DNA of 64,000 bases from Limnohabitans planktonicus II-D5. GTDB taxonomy: Bacteria; Pseudomonadota; Gammaproteobacteria; Burkholderiales; Burkholderiaceae_C. Where the stretch lies: positions 62,001 through 126,000 of the forward strand of contig NZ_LFYT02000001.1 in assembly GCF_001270065.2 (NCBI RefSeq). The letters run 5' to 3'. Positions 31,398 to 41,224 of the stretch are shown piece by piece. Both the position numbers and the translations under genes were made by a program. The notes under the pieces were generated by a model. That model searched no databases. It was not told where the DNA came from and was given only the letters and a program-made list of their open reading frames with translations. Position 1 is the first letter of the stretch; each line of letters opens with the position of its first letter.

Positions 31398-32256
31398 GGC
31401 TCACCCCCGGGGTAAGTGCATGGTGCTGAGATGCATCGTGATCGGTCGTGCCTTGCCCGGCCAATGTGTTGCTCAGGCTGTGTTGACTTTGAAACCGGTA
31501 GGGCTGGCCATTCCAGACCCCGGCCATCTGCAACACCTGCATGCGCACGAACAAGGATTCGGAAAAAAACTGGTGTTTGTACGCGGCGGTACTGGCCACC
31601 TGGTGCGCGCCCTGATGGGCGTAGTGCAACATGGCCTCAGTGTCTTTCCACAAGCTGAAGGTGCATTGACGCACCAAGGGTGCTTCGCCCAAGCCCATGG
31701 CCAGCAGACAACCGGGGGCTTGGGCCAAATCGGCTTGTGCTGCTGGGGCATAGCGCCAAAACGCCATGGCCTTGGTGGGCACAATGCTGGCGCGGGTCAG
31801 CACGGCAAACGGTCCTTTGTTTTGCGCAGACTGCAGCCCACCTTCATGGTCATGCGCGTCCCACGGCTCGCCCAAGGCTTCGGCCGTGCTGGCTTGCCAG
31901 GTTTGCTTGTCCCACTGCCCCCGTGCGGATTGGACCGAGAGCACACCTGTCCAGCACTCGCGGGCACGGCTGCGGTAGGCCTGCACAGCGGCGCTGTCCA
32001 AAAATTGCAGTGCCCAATCCAAGTGACTGAAGGTGCAAATCAGGCCCTGGTGTGAGGCGCTGGGGCGCAAGCTGAAACCACCGCCATGACCACTGCCCAT
32101 GACCTTGGCAGTGGTCAAGCCAGGCACATCCTTGTAGGGCGTGGCCCCGGCCATCAACCTGAGCCAGCCCCAGCCCTGGTGCTGGCGCAGAAAATCGGCC
32201 AGCAACACCACCACCACGCCGGTCAACGGGTCATGCGGTGTGCGAAGGCTTGGCAT
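31390..32256 (-). CDS. crtA: Spheroidene monooxygenase CrtA
   Basis: A 288-residue protein of the CrtA family, with the conserved blocks TRASIVPTKAMAFWRY and APLVRQCTFSLWKDTEAM. CrtA adds the C2 keto group that turns spheroidene into spheroidenone in the presence of oxygen, so aerobic cells are expected to make ketocarotenoids. The ATG at 32256 is used. It lies 69 bases after pufC in the same direction with no terminator seen. Confidence 0.92.
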   Translation of the reverse strand: MPSLRTPHDPLTGVVVVLLADFLRQHQGWGWLRLMAGATPYKDVPGLTTAKVMGSGHGGGFSLRPSASHQGLICTFSHLDWALQFLDSAAVQAYRSRARECWTGVLSVQSARGQWDKQTWQASTAEALGEPWDAHDHEGGLQSAQNKGPFAVLTRASIVPTKAMAFWRYAPAAQADLAQAPGCLLAMGLGEAPLVRQCTFSLWKDTEAMLHYAHQGAHQVASTAAYKHQFFSESLFVRMQVLQMAGVWNGQPYRFQSQHSLSNTLAGQGTTDHDASQHHALTPGVSHV

Positions 32257-32325
32257 GAGGGTGTGTCCGGCAAGTTGTGGCAAGCGTGCTTGGGCTAACG
32301 GCTTGACAGACTTTTTTCAATCCGA

Positions 32326-33387
32326 CTACTTGGCCGCAACTTTGGCAGCGGCCAAAGCGGGTTTGAGCAATTCAGGAAAGTCTTTGGCCATGGGCGCACC
32401 ATTCAAAGGCTTGTAAGCACCCTGGTGGCAAGTGGCGCAGTTGAGCTTGGCCACGTCACCCAGAGGACCCTTGCGGTTCGCCGGGAAGACTTCGGTCAAG
32501 GACTCCATATAGGTCAGGTTCAGGTCACGCGCCATGCGGATGCCGTGCCAGGCCGTCACACGCTGAGGCGGGCTGTTTTCCCAGTTCTGGAAGGACTGCG
32601 TGTTGTGGCAATAAGTGCAGTTCACGCCCAGCGAAGTCGACATGTGCGTCATCAGCCCATAGGTCCACTCGGCTTGCTTGATCGACTGGCGGTTGCCCGA
32701 GGGCAGCGCGGTGGGGCCGTTCACGCGGATGTTCTGCTTGTCCAGCAAGAACGGGGTGAACGGGTCGTTGGGCAAAGAGGACAAATTGACCACGGGTGAA
32801 GGGGTGTTTTGTCCAGCCTTGTCACCGATGAAGTTCGAGCCTTGCGGTTGAGGATCAGACTTGAACCAGATGGCGCTGGGCACGGGCTCGCCACGGTGGC
32901 AGGTGTAGCAGGTCACGCCGGTCTGCGCGACGTGGGGTTGCCAGTCGGCGTTGATGTGCTGCGTCATCTCGACCATGCGCCGCGCCACCACCTTGGTGTA
33001 TTTGCTGTCGTCTTCAAAATTGGGCAAGGCGTGGCAATACGCACAGCCTTCGTTGGGTGCCACCCAGCTGGTCATGGAGACCATCAGGCGGTTGAAATCG
33101 CCCACGCTCAGGTCACCCAGGACCTTGACGTTCTTGTAGACCTTGGAGGCTTTGGGACCGTCAGACCCCGCCGAAGGAATGACCACAGGCGGTTGGTTCT
33201 TTTCGGTTTTGACTTCGAGCAGGCGTGCGTTGTAAACCTGCGCCATGCCGGTGCCCCGGTAGCCGCTTTGCACCGTCTCGGGAATGGGACGTTCGCAACC
33301 GGCCAGCACGATGCCGACCAGTGCCAGGCCCAAGCCTTTGGCCATGCGGCCCAGCCAACGGGGTGGGTGTGTGGTGTTCGGGTTCAT
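32326..33387 (-). CDS. pufC: Reaction-centre tetraheme cytochrome c subunit PufC
   Basis: A 353-residue lipoprotein with the lipobox LAGC (Cys31) and four heme-binding sites CAYCH, CYTCH, CTYCH and CATCH. It sits on the periplasmic face of the reaction centre and re-reduces the special pair. The ATGA overlap with pufM couples their synthesis. Presence of PufC rather than PufX fits the betaproteobacterial assignment. Confidence 0.97.
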   Translation of the reverse strand: MNPNTTHPPRWLGRMAKGLGLALVGIVLAGCERPIPETVQSGYRGTGMAQVYNARLLEVKTEKNQPPVVIPSAGSDGPKASKVYKNVKVLGDLSVGDFNRLMVSMTSWVAPNEGCAYCHALPNFEDDSKYTKVVARRMVEMTQHINADWQPHVAQTGVTCYTCHRGEPVPSAIWFKSDPQPQGSNFIGDKAGQNTPSPVVNLSSLPNDPFTPFLLDKQNIRVNGPTALPSGNRQSIKQAEWTYGLMTHMSTSLGVNCTYCHNTQSFQNWENSPPQRVTAWHGIRMARDLNLTYMESLTEVFPANRKGPLGDVAKLNCATCHQGAYKPLNGAPMAKDFPELLKPALAAAKVAAK

Positions 33388-34361
33388 GGCTTGACTCCTG
33401 TGCTCAGCGCGGGGTCAACCATCGCTGGAAAAATTTCGGGGTACGGTGGTGCCACGCCATGCTTGATGGCCCAGAGGTACCAGTTGTCCACCACAGTGCC
33501 GGTCAGCAAGATGCCGATGCCGCCCGTGATGGGGCACAGGACTGCGAACCACCAGGCCCAACGGTGAATCGATTCCATGGTGGCGTTGAATCCCATGGTC
33601 CAGCGCCAGAACAAGGCCGCACGCTCAGAGGCCGTGCCCCGGTCGGTGATCTGTTCGATCTCGCGTTCACCACCAAAGCGGGTCACCGCCAAAATGGTCG
33701 CACCGTGCATGGCAAACAGCAGGGCCGAGCCATAGAGGAACACGATCGACAGCGCGTGGAAGGGGTTGTAGAACAGGTTGCCGTAGCGCAGCGAGAAAGC
33801 CGCCGTCCAGTCCAGGTGGGAGAAGATGCCGTAGGGCACAGCCTCACCCCATGAACCCATCAAGATGGGGCGGAACAAGCCCAGCACCAGGAACAACCAG
33901 ATGGCTGCCGCAAAGGCCCAGGCGATGTGTGTGCCCATGCCCAGCTCGACCGCACGGCGGTAAGTGCGGGCCCACCAGAACATGACCGATGCGGTGAGGA
34001 ACAGGCCAACGATGAGGAACCAGCCGCCCTGGTTGAGCGGTGGCATGCTCAGGCCGTAGCTCGGTGGCGGTGGCTCCAGCGAGAGCCAGAACAACTGACG
34101 CACAAACTGGATCGGGTCGTAGTTGACCGAGGCCAGCATGTTCATGCCGATCAGGGTGAAGGCGATCATGCCAAACACGAGCGAGGCCAGACCCAGGCCA
34201 CCCAAATAAATGGGGCCGAGCTGGGCATTGCCCAGTTTGCCGATCCAGTAGTTGATCAGGGGTTGCCCGGTGCGCGGGCTGTTGCCGTGTCCGAGTTCCA
34301 CCCCGTGGTGGACTGGACCCACGGCTTGCACCGTGGTGAACAGGTTTTGATAGTCGGCCAT
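33384..34361 (-). CDS. pufM: Photosynthetic reaction centre M subunit
   Basis: A 325-residue five-helix membrane protein with the [26 protein letters not shown] region carrying the special-pair His and the C-terminal [29 protein letters not shown] region with the quinone and iron ligands. GAGGAG precedes the ATG. Overlaps pufC by ATGA. Confidence 0.98.
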   Translation of the reverse strand: MADYQNLFTTVQAVGPVHHGVELGHGNSPRTGQPLINYWIGKLGNAQLGPIYLGGLGLASLVFGMIAFTLIGMNMLASVNYDPIQFVRQLFWLSLEPPPPSYGLSMPPLNQGGWFLIVGLFLTASVMFWWARTYRRAVELGMGTHIAWAFAAAIWLFLVLGLFRPILMGSWGEAVPYGIFSHLDWTAAFSLRYGNLFYNPFHALSIVFLYGSALLFAMHGATILAVTRFGGEREIEQITDRGTASERAALFWRWTMGFNATMESIHRWAWWFAVLCPITGGIGILLTGTVVDNWYLWAIKHGVAPPYPEIFPAMVDPALSTGVKP

Positions 34362-34408
34362 TTGCGGTACTCCTCAATTCTTGGGGTTCGGGCTGCGTGC
34401 AGTCCGAA

Positions 34409-35245
34409 TCAGACCGGCCACTGGGACCAGATCGGCATGTTCAGCCACCAGCTCCACCACTCGGGCCAGCCACGGCTCCAGAAGGGGCCGCTGAGCACAA
34501 TGCACAGGGCGCTGAACAACACGGCCGCCAGCGCCAGGAACAGACCCAGGCGGTGGATGCCCAAGGTGCCGATCGAGTAGCCGATGATGTCGCGGAAGAA
34601 CGTGTCTTCGTGCTCGGGTGTCTTGACCACGGTGCCCGGTGCGGGGTTGGTGGAAGACAGGATCAGACCGCCGTGCAGCGACAAGGCAAACACGCTGGCG
34701 AAGAAGAAACTCACGGCGATCATGTGCGCCGGGTTGTAGTGAAAGTGCAGGTACTGGTAGCCCACGTTGGAGACCCAGTCCAGGTGGCTGTAGATGCCAT
34801 ACGGAAAGCCGTGGCCCCAAGCCCCCATGAGCACAGGGCGAATCACCACCAAGGTGACATAGGCCGAGATGGCCACACCGAAGGCCACGGGCACATGAAA
34901 GCCCATGCCCAGCTTGCGGCAAATTTCGACCTCGCGCATCATCCACGAGCCAAATGCGCCGATGGCACACACCGTGATGAGCTGCCACAGGCCGCCTTCC
35001 ATCAGGGGCGCAAAGCGCAAGCCGTAAGACAAATCAGGCGGTGCGATGCTGATTTGCCAAATGTTCCAGGTCGGGCCTTGTGAGGCACCCCACAAGATGA
35101 GGGCTGTACCCAGGAACGCAAAGAACAGGGTTGTCACGCCGAAGAAGCCGACGTAAAACGGTCCGACCCAAAAGTCGAACAAATCACCACCCAGCAGGGT
35201 ACCACCGCGAACACGGTACTTTTTTTCAAAACTCAGCATGGCCAT
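34409..35245 (-). CDS. pufL: Photosynthetic reaction centre L subunit
   Basis: A 278-residue five-helix protein with the canonical opening [17 protein letters not shown] and the special-pair region [24 protein letters not shown]. The first ATG (35245) after CAGGAGGA is used; an ATG two codons later exists. It is separated from pufA by the intercistronic hairpins. Confidence 0.98.
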   Translation of the reverse strand: MAMLSFEKKYRVRGGTLLGGDLFDFWVGPFYVGFFGVTTLFFAFLGTALILWGASQGPTWNIWQISIAPPDLSYGLRFAPLMEGGLWQLITVCAIGAFGSWMMREVEICRKLGMGFHVPVAFGVAISAYVTLVVIRPVLMGAWGHGFPYGIYSHLDWVSNVGYQYLHFHYNPAHMIAVSFFFASVFALSLHGGLILSSTNPAPGTVVKTPEHEDTFFRDIIGYSIGTLGIHRLGLFLALAAVLFSALCIVLSGPFWSRGWPEWWSWWLNMPIWSQWPV

Positions 35246-35278
35246 GGTTGGGTCCTCCTGCTTCAGTGGATCAACAGA

Positions 35279-35308
35279 TGCCGCATTGACACGAGGTCAA
35301 TGGCGGCA
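35279..35308 (-). other. pufA-pufL intercistronic stem-loop
   Basis: TGCCGCATTGAC and GTCAATGGCGGCA pair into a 12-bp stem with one bulged G and a 5-base loop. A second small palindrome GTCCTGGATCAGGAC (35321-35335) spans the pufA stop. Such hairpins stabilise pufBA mRNA against 3' decay in purple bacteria and set the antenna to reaction-centre ratio. Confidence 0.8.
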
Positions 35309-35328
35309 ACTGAACGGCAAGTCCTGGA

Positions 35329-35538
35329 TCAGGACTTGGGCGCGGCGAGCGAAGCCACCGCAGTCGGCAGCGGCGAGTTTTGCGCCGATGCTGCTACGGG
35401 TTTTTTCGCGCCGTCGAGCCAGTTGAATTTGTTGGTGCTGAGCAAGATGAGGTGAATCATCGCGGCCAGGCCAAACAAGAAAATGCCCTGCAGTACCATG
35501 GCACGCAAAGGGTCGTAAAGTCGCCAAATTCTCCACAT
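35329..35538 (-). CDS. pufA: LH1 alpha polypeptide (PufA)
   Basis: A 69-residue antenna peptide opening [20 protein letters not shown], with the bacteriochlorophyll His in [15 protein letters not shown] and the hydrogen-bonding Trp eleven residues after it, as in normal B870-type LH1. A 25-residue Ala/Pro-rich tail follows. Its ribosome site TAGGAG overlaps the stop codon of the 74-aa gene upstream. Confidence 0.96.
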   Translation of the reverse strand: MWRIWRLYDPLRAMVLQGIFLFGLAAMIHLILLSTNKFNWLDGAKKPVAASAQNSPLPTAVASLAAPKS

Positions 35539-35548
35539 GGTGAATCTC

Positions 35549-35773
35549 CTAAATGATGTGGGACATGAAGGTGTACACCGCAGCTTTCACACCCTGACTC
35601 ATGCTCTTGGCATCTTCTGCACCAGGCAGCAGATCCCGCCAGTGAACGCCGACCAGTTTGGCCAGTACGACGACCACAAACAGGCATCCGAATCCGATGA
35701 GGAAAATGGACCAGTAAGCGGGAGACTCATCCGCACGCGAATGGGCCTCATTGAGGTGGCTTGTGTTGGGCAT
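35549..35773 (-). CDS. 74-aa single-span membrane protein between pufB and pufA
   Basis: One hydrophobic helix ([19 protein letters not shown], about residues 23-41) is preceded by a polar N-terminus and followed by [20 protein letters not shown] and [15 protein letters not shown] lies 8 bases before the ATG and its TAG stop forms part of the pufA ribosome site, so it is translationally linked to the antenna genes. It lacks the beta-type His/Trp pattern and does not look like PufQ or PufX. In well-known puf operons pufB and pufA are adjacent. I do not recognise the family; a minor subunit or assembly factor of RC-LH1 is inference. Confidence 0.82.
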   Translation of the reverse strand: MPNTSHLNEAHSRADESPAYWSIFLIGFGCLFVVVVLAKLVGVHWRDLLPGAEDAKSMSQGVKAAVYTFMSHII

Positions 35774-35817
35774 GACAGTGACTCCGTCAATCTATGGATG
35801 AAAAAACAGGCTCTGAA

Positions 35818-35961
35818 TCAGAACCAGGGACGCCACGCCCAGACCAGGATGTGGGCCAGCACAGCAACTGCTGTAAAGCCCACGGTGCCCTGCATCCAGT
35901 AGTGGTGGAACTCCTGGGCTTCCTCATCGGTGAGTCCGGAAATTGATGTCTTGGTGGACAT
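35818..35961 (-). CDS. pufB: LH1 beta polypeptide (PufB)
   Basis: A 47-residue antenna peptide, [20 protein letters not shown] then [17 protein letters not shown] and [10 protein letters not shown]. It has the bacteriochlorophyll-binding His in VLAHIL and the Trp nine residues later. AAAAGGAG precedes the ATG at 35961. It is the first puf gene after bchZ and is separated from pufA by the 74-aa gene. Confidence 0.96.
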   Translation of the reverse strand: MSTKTSISGLTDEEAQEFHHYWMQGTVGFTAVAVLAHILVWAWRPWF

Positions 35962-35973
35962 GTTTTGCTCCTT

Positions 35974-36105
35974 TTAAAGAGGCCTTGCGACCCGGGTTGC
36001 GCACAGCCCGCGCAGATGGGCATCCGCAGCCAAAGGCCACGACATCCGGTCAGCGGCACCGCACGCGGCAGCACCTGCTGTTGTGTTGATCAAGGTGTGG
36101 CTCAT
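35974..36105 (-). CDS. Possible 43-aa peptide between bchZ and pufB
   Basis: The frame starts in an ATGA overlap with the bchZ stop and ends 12 bases before pufB. The product ([20 protein letters not shown] and 23 more) is Ala/Arg-rich with no clear membrane span and does not resemble PufQ, which lies at this place in Rhodobacter. It may be an uninformative frame in a GC-rich leader; the ATGA coupling is the only support. Confidence 0.25.
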   Translation of the reverse strand: MSHTLINTTAGAAACGAADRMSWPLAADAHLRGLCATRVARPL

Positions 36106-37628
36106 GCCGCCACCCCCAGGCCCAGTTCGCGGCTGGCCGCGTTCACATGGGCTTCGGTCACTTCGCTTTGGCCCTGGGCCTGCGAGAGTTGTTCGGCCTG
36201 GTCGCGCAAGCGCTTGGCCGCAGAAATTTGCACCAGCACCGGCTGGCTTTGCACCACATCGCGCAGGCGCTGCTGGGCCTGGTCTTGCCAGCTGGCATTG
36301 GGTGCCACCACCCCACGCGCATGTGTGGCGGGGGCCTTGTCCATGTCGGTGGCCAGCGGCAGGATGTGGAACAGCGCGTCAAACAAGGCGTTGCACACCT
36401 CTTGAATCACATAGCTCGCACCGCTGTAGCCCATGAAGGGTGTGCCGGTGTGGCGGCGGATGATGGCGCCGGGAAAGGATGCCGGAATGAAGGCCGCACG
36501 CATCGGGCTGCCACCTGAAATCTCACTCAGGTACATGCGCTCGTTGTAGCTGCCAAACATGATGAGTGGCGTTTGCGTTTTGACCAGCTCGCGCACAGCG
36601 ACGTTGTCAGTCTTGGTGCCCGCAGTGCGTGAGATGCTGAAGCGGCAGGGCAGCCCCATCTCGTTTTCGAGGAAGTTTTTCAAGCCCCGTGAATAAGTCT
36701 CGCCCGCCACCACGGCAAAGCTGGCGGTGGCAAAAAAGTCTTGCGTCACCGAGCGCCACAGGTCCCACATGGGCTTCAAAGTGGTGTGCTTTTCGCGCTC
36801 AATGAAGGGCTCGGGGTCCAGGTGCAGCAACTGGCCGAGTTTGCGCAGGAAATTGGTGGTGCTGTGCAGCCCGATGGGGGCTTGCAAATAAGGGCGCTCC
36901 AGCGCCTCGCACAGCATGCGGCCAAACTCGCGGTACATGCAGATGTTCACATCGGCTTCAACCAGACGCGACACATCGGCCAGGTGACTGCCCAGCGGGA
37001 AGACCATGTTGACCTCAGCGCCAATGCCTTGCACCAAGCGGCGGATCTCAGCCAGGTCACTGGCGCTGTTGAAGGTGCCGTAGCAGGGGCCAATGATGTT
37101 GACGCGGGGCTTTTCACCCACAGGACGGTCTTCAAAAGGCTTGCGGGCAGGCACTTTGCGCAGTCCGTACTCGCTCCAGAGCCAATACATGGCGCGGTTG
37201 GCACATTGCCACTGGTCTTCGTCGATGGTGCGCGGCAAAAAGCGCGCGATGTTGGTGCCTTCGGGCGTGACACCACCACCGATCATCTCGGCAATCGAGC
37301 CGGTCACCACCACAGCGGGCAGTTCGGGGTCGAGCGTGGCTTGGGCGCGTTTCATCGCGCCTTCAGTGCCTTCGCGGCCCAGTTGCTCTTCGGCCAGGCC
37401 CGTCACCACAATCGGCAACTCATGCGGGGGCAAAGCGTCGGTGTAATGCAGCACCGAAGTCACCGGCAGGTTTTCGCAGCCCACCGGGCCGTCGATCACC
37501 ACCTGTAAACCCTTGATGGCGGTGAACACGTACACCGCGCCCCAGTAACCGCCAGCGCGATCGTGGTCGAGGATGAGTGGCGACTTGGGTTTGGCCACTG
37601 TGCTGGCTGGAGAAGTGATCTGGTTCAT
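36102..37628 (-). CDS. bchZ: Chlorophyllide a reductase subunit Z
   Basis: A 508-residue NifK-like subunit of chlorophyllide a reductase, which reduces ring B to give the bacteriochlorin. The opening [20 protein letters not shown] and the [20 protein letters not shown] block with a cluster cysteine are typical. It starts in the bchY stop (ATGA). Part of the minus-strand bchCXYZ block ahead of puf. Confidence 0.97.
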   Translation of the reverse strand: MNQITSPASTVAKPKSPLILDHDRAGGYWGAVYVFTAIKGLQVVIDGPVGCENLPVTSVLHYTDALPPHELPIVVTGLAEEQLGREGTEGAMKRAQATLDPELPAVVVTGSIAEMIGGGVTPEGTNIARFLPRTIDEDQWQCANRAMYWLWSEYGLRKVPARKPFEDRPVGEKPRVNIIGPCYGTFNSASDLAEIRRLVQGIGAEVNMVFPLGSHLADVSRLVEADVNICMYREFGRMLCEALERPYLQAPIGLHSTTNFLRKLGQLLHLDPEPFIEREKHTTLKPMWDLWRSVTQDFFATASFAVVAGETYSRGLKNFLENEMGLPCRFSISRTAGTKTDNVAVRELVKTQTPLIMFGSYNERMYLSEISGGSPMRAAFIPASFPGAIIRRHTGTPFMGYSGASYVIQEVCNALFDALFHILPLATDMDKAPATHARGVVAPNASWQDQAQQRLRDVVQSQPVLVQISAAKRLRDQAEQLSQAQGQSEVTEAHVNAASRELGLGVAA

Positions 37629-39178
37629 GAACCCATCTCCTCGGCTTTGCGCTTTTTCAAGAGCTTTTCAATCTGGCGGCGGGTTTCAGCTTTGAACTCG
37701 GGCCGGTCTTTGGGCACCGACTCCCACACGCCTGCGGCGTGGCCTGCGCCCACATCGCCAAAGAAGGACTTCATGGCGTCAAAGCGGGCCTGGTTGCCCA
37801 TGGCTGCTTGCACCACCTGCACGAGTGATCCGGCTCCTGCCACCCCCATCAAGGGACGGGCCGAAATCAGGTTGGTGAAGTACAGCGATGGCACGCTGTT
37901 TTGCTTGGCGATCTGCACCACCGGCGTGGTGCCAATGGCCAGCTGCGGCCGGTATTCGTACATGGCATTGAGGTCTTGCTCGAGCGAGGCACGCATTTGC
38001 ACCTGCACGCCCTTGGCTTGCAGCCAGGCGATGTCTTGCGCATTCCAGTCGGTGGCCGGGCAGGCTGAGCCCACATAACGCAAATCGGCACCACACTCCA
38101 CCAGCAAGCGGCCCACCAGCAATTCGGAGCCTTCGTAGCCGCTCAAGGTGATGCGGCCAGAAATCGGTTTTTGCATCAAGAGGCCGCGCATTTGCGTGAG
38201 CGCCTGGTTGCGGGCCACGTCGATCTGCGCCTGTGCAATGCCAGCGGCCTGGCCGATGTTTTGCAACCAGTCTTGTGTGCCCTCCAAGCCCACCGGGGCC
38301 GAGCCCACCACGGGGCGACCAGCCGCTTTGAATTCGCGCACGCTGGCGGTGTAGAAAGGGTGGATGGCGGCAGCCACCGAGCAGTCGAGCGCGGCGTACA
38401 ACTCGCGCCATTCGCGGGTGGGCACCACCGGGCCAGCCGCCAGGCCCATGGGCGCAAGCATCTGGCCAATGATGACCGGGTCGGCCGGGAACATCTCGCC
38501 CAGCAAGGCCACTGTGGGCAAGGCACCGCGACCGGCACGGGGCGCGGCCACCGGACCGCTCATGATTTCCTCGCGAGCGTATTTCAGCATCGCCCCAGCG
38601 AGCACGTCTTTGGCCTCGGCATGCGTGGGCACACCAAAACCGGGCACGTCGATGCCGATGATGCGCACGCCGTTGATCTCTTTGGGCAGGAGCTGCAGCG
38701 GCACGCCACTGGCGGTGGGCACGCACAGGTTGATGATGATGACGGTGTCCACCTTGTCCGGGTCGGCCTCGGCATGCACGGCTTCGCGGATGTCTTCAAA
38801 CAACTTGCCCGTGACCAGCGACTCGGAGTTGAAGGGCACGTAACCCACACTGCGGCGTGCGCCATAAAAATGCGAGGTGAACGTCAGGCCGTACACGCAG
38901 CAAGCCGAACCCGAGAGGATGGTGGCAGTGCGCTTCATGCGCAAACCCACACGCAGCGAACCGAAGGCCGGGCACATGCTTTGCGGCTGGTCGTGTGGAC
39001 CGGCATCGGGTTGGCGCGGGTAGTCACGGGCGTATTGGTCCAGCACCTCGGACTTGCCCGCTTCTTTGGCGGCAGCCACCATGGCTTCGGTGCCGGCGTG
39101 GCAACCCATGCCGTCGCCCTGCAAACCTGCGGGGTTGGGGGCGTCGGTGCTCGGGTGAATCGGGATGGTGCGTGTCAT
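37625..39178 (-). CDS. bchY: Chlorophyllide a reductase subunit Y
   Basis: A 517-residue NifD-like partner of BchZ. It contains the conserved cysteine segments [18 protein letters not shown] and [20 protein letters not shown] and the [19 protein letters not shown] block. It lies 32 bases after bchX. Confidence 0.97.
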   Translation of the reverse strand: MTRTIPIHPSTDAPNPAGLQGDGMGCHAGTEAMVAAAKEAGKSEVLDQYARDYPRQPDAGPHDQPQSMCPAFGSLRVGLRMKRTATILSGSACCVYGLTFTSHFYGARRSVGYVPFNSESLVTGKLFEDIREAVHAEADPDKVDTVIIINLCVPTASGVPLQLLPKEINGVRIIGIDVPGFGVPTHAEAKDVLAGAMLKYAREEIMSGPVAAPRAGRGALPTVALLGEMFPADPVIIGQMLAPMGLAAGPVVPTREWRELYAALDCSVAAAIHPFYTASVREFKAAGRPVVGSAPVGLEGTQDWLQNIGQAAGIAQAQIDVARNQALTQMRGLLMQKPISGRITLSGYEGSELLVGRLLVECGADLRYVGSACPATDWNAQDIAWLQAKGVQVQMRASLEQDLNAMYEYRPQLAIGTTPVVQIAKQNSVPSLYFTNLISARPLMGVAGAGSLVQVVQAAMGNQARFDAMKSFFGDVGAGHAAGVWESVPKDRPEFKAETRRQIEKLLKKRKAEEMGS

Positions 39179-39210
39179 GGCCTGTTCCTGTGGTTGTTGT
39201 CTGCAGCGGT

Positions 39211-40227
39211 TCAGGCCGCGTCGTAGACGACTTCCAGCGAGGGCTTGATGTCTTCGTCCTTGCCGACCATGTCGAACACGGTGGCGGGTTCGAGCACCAC
39301 GTTGCGGCCCACCACATCAGCGCTGAACAAGCCCAGCAATTGGTCCTGGGTCTGGGGCTTCGGACGCATGGGCGGGGCTTCGGCCACGTTCTTGGCCAAT
39401 TCGGCAAACAGTGGGCCCCACTCGCCGTCAGGCCGACCGATGATTTCGTAGCTGGCGCTTTTGCGGCGGATGTCTTCGTTGGCCGGAATGGCCGCCAACA
39501 CTGGGATGCCCGCATTGGCCGCAAAGCTCTGGGCTTCGCCCGTGCCGTCGTCTTTGTTGATGACCATGCCGGCCACGCCCACGTTGCCGCCGAGCTTGCG
39601 GAAATACTCCACCGCACTGCACACGTTGTTGGCCACGTACAGCGACTGCAAATCGTTGCTGGCCACCACGATGACTTTTTGGCACATGTCGCGGGCAATA
39701 GGCAGACCAAAGCCGCCGCACACCACATCGCCCAAAAAGTCGAGCAGCACGTAGTCAAAACCCCAGTCGTGGAAGCCCAGTTTTTCGAGCGTTTCAAAGC
39801 CGTGGATGATGCCGCGCCCACCGCAGCCACGCCCAACTTCGGGGCCACCGAGTTCCATGGCAAACACGCCATCGCGCTTGAAGCAGACGTCGCCAATGCT
39901 CACGGCCTGGCCAGAGAGCTTGAGGCGCGATGAGGTTTCGATGATGGTGGGGCAAGCCTTGCCACCAAACAGCAAACTGGTGGTGTCGCTCTTGGGGTCG
40001 CAGCCGATCAACAGCACTTTTTTGCCCTGCTGCGCCATCATGTAAGACAGGTTGGCCAGCGTGAAGCTTTTGCCAATGCCGCCCTTGCCATAGATGGCAA
40101 TGATTTGCGTCTCTTTGGTCACCTCGGAGGTGCTCACGGCGTCGGGTTCGACGTCGGCTTCGCGGCGCAGCACTTCTACAAATTTGATGGGCTGGGTGGT
40201 GGCGTCTGTAGTGGTGGGGGTGTTCAT
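39211..40227 (-). CDS. bchX: Chlorophyllide a reductase iron protein X
   Basis: A 338-residue NifH-like ATPase supplying electrons to BchYZ. The P-loop [10 protein letters not shown] and the cluster cysteines in GRGCGGRG and DVVCGGFG are visible. It is longer than BchL because of an N-terminal extension of about 40 residues, usual for BchX. The start is the ATG overlapping the bchC stop. Confidence 0.97.
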   Translation of the reverse strand: MNTPTTTDATTQPIKFVEVLRREADVEPDAVSTSEVTKETQIIAIYGKGGIGKSFTLANLSYMMAQQGKKVLLIGCDPKSDTTSLLFGGKACPTIIETSSRLKLSGQAVSIGDVCFKRDGVFAMELGGPEVGRGCGGRGIIHGFETLEKLGFHDWGFDYVLLDFLGDVVCGGFGLPIARDMCQKVIVVASNDLQSLYVANNVCSAVEYFRKLGGNVGVAGMVINKDDGTGEAQSFAANAGIPVLAAIPANEDIRRKSASYEIIGRPDGEWGPLFAELAKNVAEAPPMRPKPQTQDQLLGLFSADVVGRNVVLEPATVFDMVGKDEDIKPSLEVVYDAA

Positions 40228-41177
40228 GCGGTGGCACTCCAATCAAGGATCATCTTGAGACAGCTCGCATCTCCGAAGGCGGTCTCGTAGGCAGAACCAG
40301 CTTGCGTCGATGGCTGGGTATGGGTGATCAATCCGTCGAGCGACAAGCGGCCGGTGTGCACCAGCTCATTGACGGCCAACAGGTCCGGGCGCTTCCACTC
40401 GGCGGCGATGCGCATGCGCGCTTCCCGCATGAAAGCCGGGGCATAGGCAAAAGAGAGGTCTTGTTTGTAAAAACCGGCCAGCACCAACTCGCCACCGGGG
40501 CGCAGGCGCTGAATCAGGCTGTTGAGCAGGCTGCCGTCGCCGCTCACGTCGTAAATGGTGCGGTAGTCGCGGCGCGGGTCGTCTTGCGGCTGCAGCACGG
40601 TGTAGCCCTCAGCCCCGGCAAATCGCTCGGCTTGGGTTTCCCACACGGTGGGTGCGGGCAAGCCAGCAGCGACTGTCAGGCGGGCCAGCAGGCGTCCCAT
40701 GACGCCGTGGCCCACGATGAGTTCGGGGGCTTCAAACGGGTCTTGCTGACCACCGCCCGACACCGCGTGGTAAGCCGTGGCGGCCAGCGCCAGCAGCACC
40801 GATTGCGCGCCCAGGTGTTCGGCCACGGGCACGACTTTTTGTTCGGTCACCACCAGGCGCGAAGCCGCGCCGCCAAACAAGCTTTTGACGCCGGTGAAGC
40901 AATTGGCACCCGGCACAAACACGCGCTGACCGGCTTGCACGCCGGTGTCCGAGGCGGCACGGACCACGCGGCCCACCGTCTCGTAACCGGGCACCAGCGG
41001 GTAGCCCATGCCCGGGAAGGGTGGCATGCTGCCGTCCCAGAGCATGCGCTCGGTGCCGGTGCTGATGCCGCTGAACTCTACGGCCACATCCAGCTGACCG
41101 GCTTGCAGTTCAGGCAAGTCCAGAGCTTGCAGTGACAGGTGTCTGGGGCTGTTGAAGACGACGGCTTGGGATCTCAT
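40224..41177 (-). CDS. bchC: 3-Hydroxyethyl bacteriochlorophyllide a dehydrogenase
   Basis: A 317-residue medium-chain dehydrogenase family protein that oxidises the C3 hydroxyethyl group made by BchF to the acetyl group of bacteriochlorophyll a. The opening SQAVVFNSPRHLSL, the FSGISTGTERMLWDG motif and the nucleotide motif VGHGVMGRLLARL are typical. A PpsR operator lies 30 bases upstream, so bchCXYZ-puf can be repressed separately from crtEF. Confidence 0.96.
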   Translation of the reverse strand: MRSQAVVFNSPRHLSLQALDLPELQAGQLDVAVEFSGISTGTERMLWDGSMPPFPGMGYPLVPGYETVGRVVRAASDTGVQAGQRVFVPGANCFTGVKSLFGGAASRLVVTEQKVVPVAEHLGAQSVLLALAATAYHAVSGGGQQDPFEAPELIVGHGVMGRLLARLTVAAGLPAPTVWETQAERFAGAEGYTVLQPQDDPRRDYRTIYDVSGDGSLLNSLIQRLRPGGELVLAGFYKQDLSFAYAPAFMREARMRIAAEWKRPDLLAVNELVHTGRLSLDGLITHTQPSTQAGSAYETAFGDASCLKMILDWSATA

Positions 41178-41206
41178 GGCTGTATTTTTTGCCTTACATC
41201 AAGATA

Positions 41207-41224
41207 TGTCAAAGCTAATTGACA
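41207..41224. promoter_or_regulatory. PpsR operator before bchC, overlapping the 3' end of crtF
   Basis: Perfect TGTCAA-N6-TTGACA repeat. It covers the last codons and stop of crtF (stop 41215-41217). On the minus strand its end supplies TTGACA at -35, with the A-rich AAAAAT about 17 bases on as a weak -10, for an internal bchC promoter. Confidence 0.88.

Noticed and set aside
35549-35773. 74-aa gene as PufX or PufQ
   Set aside because: Position between pufB and pufA and the sequence do not fit either family; PufC is present, which normally excludes PufX.
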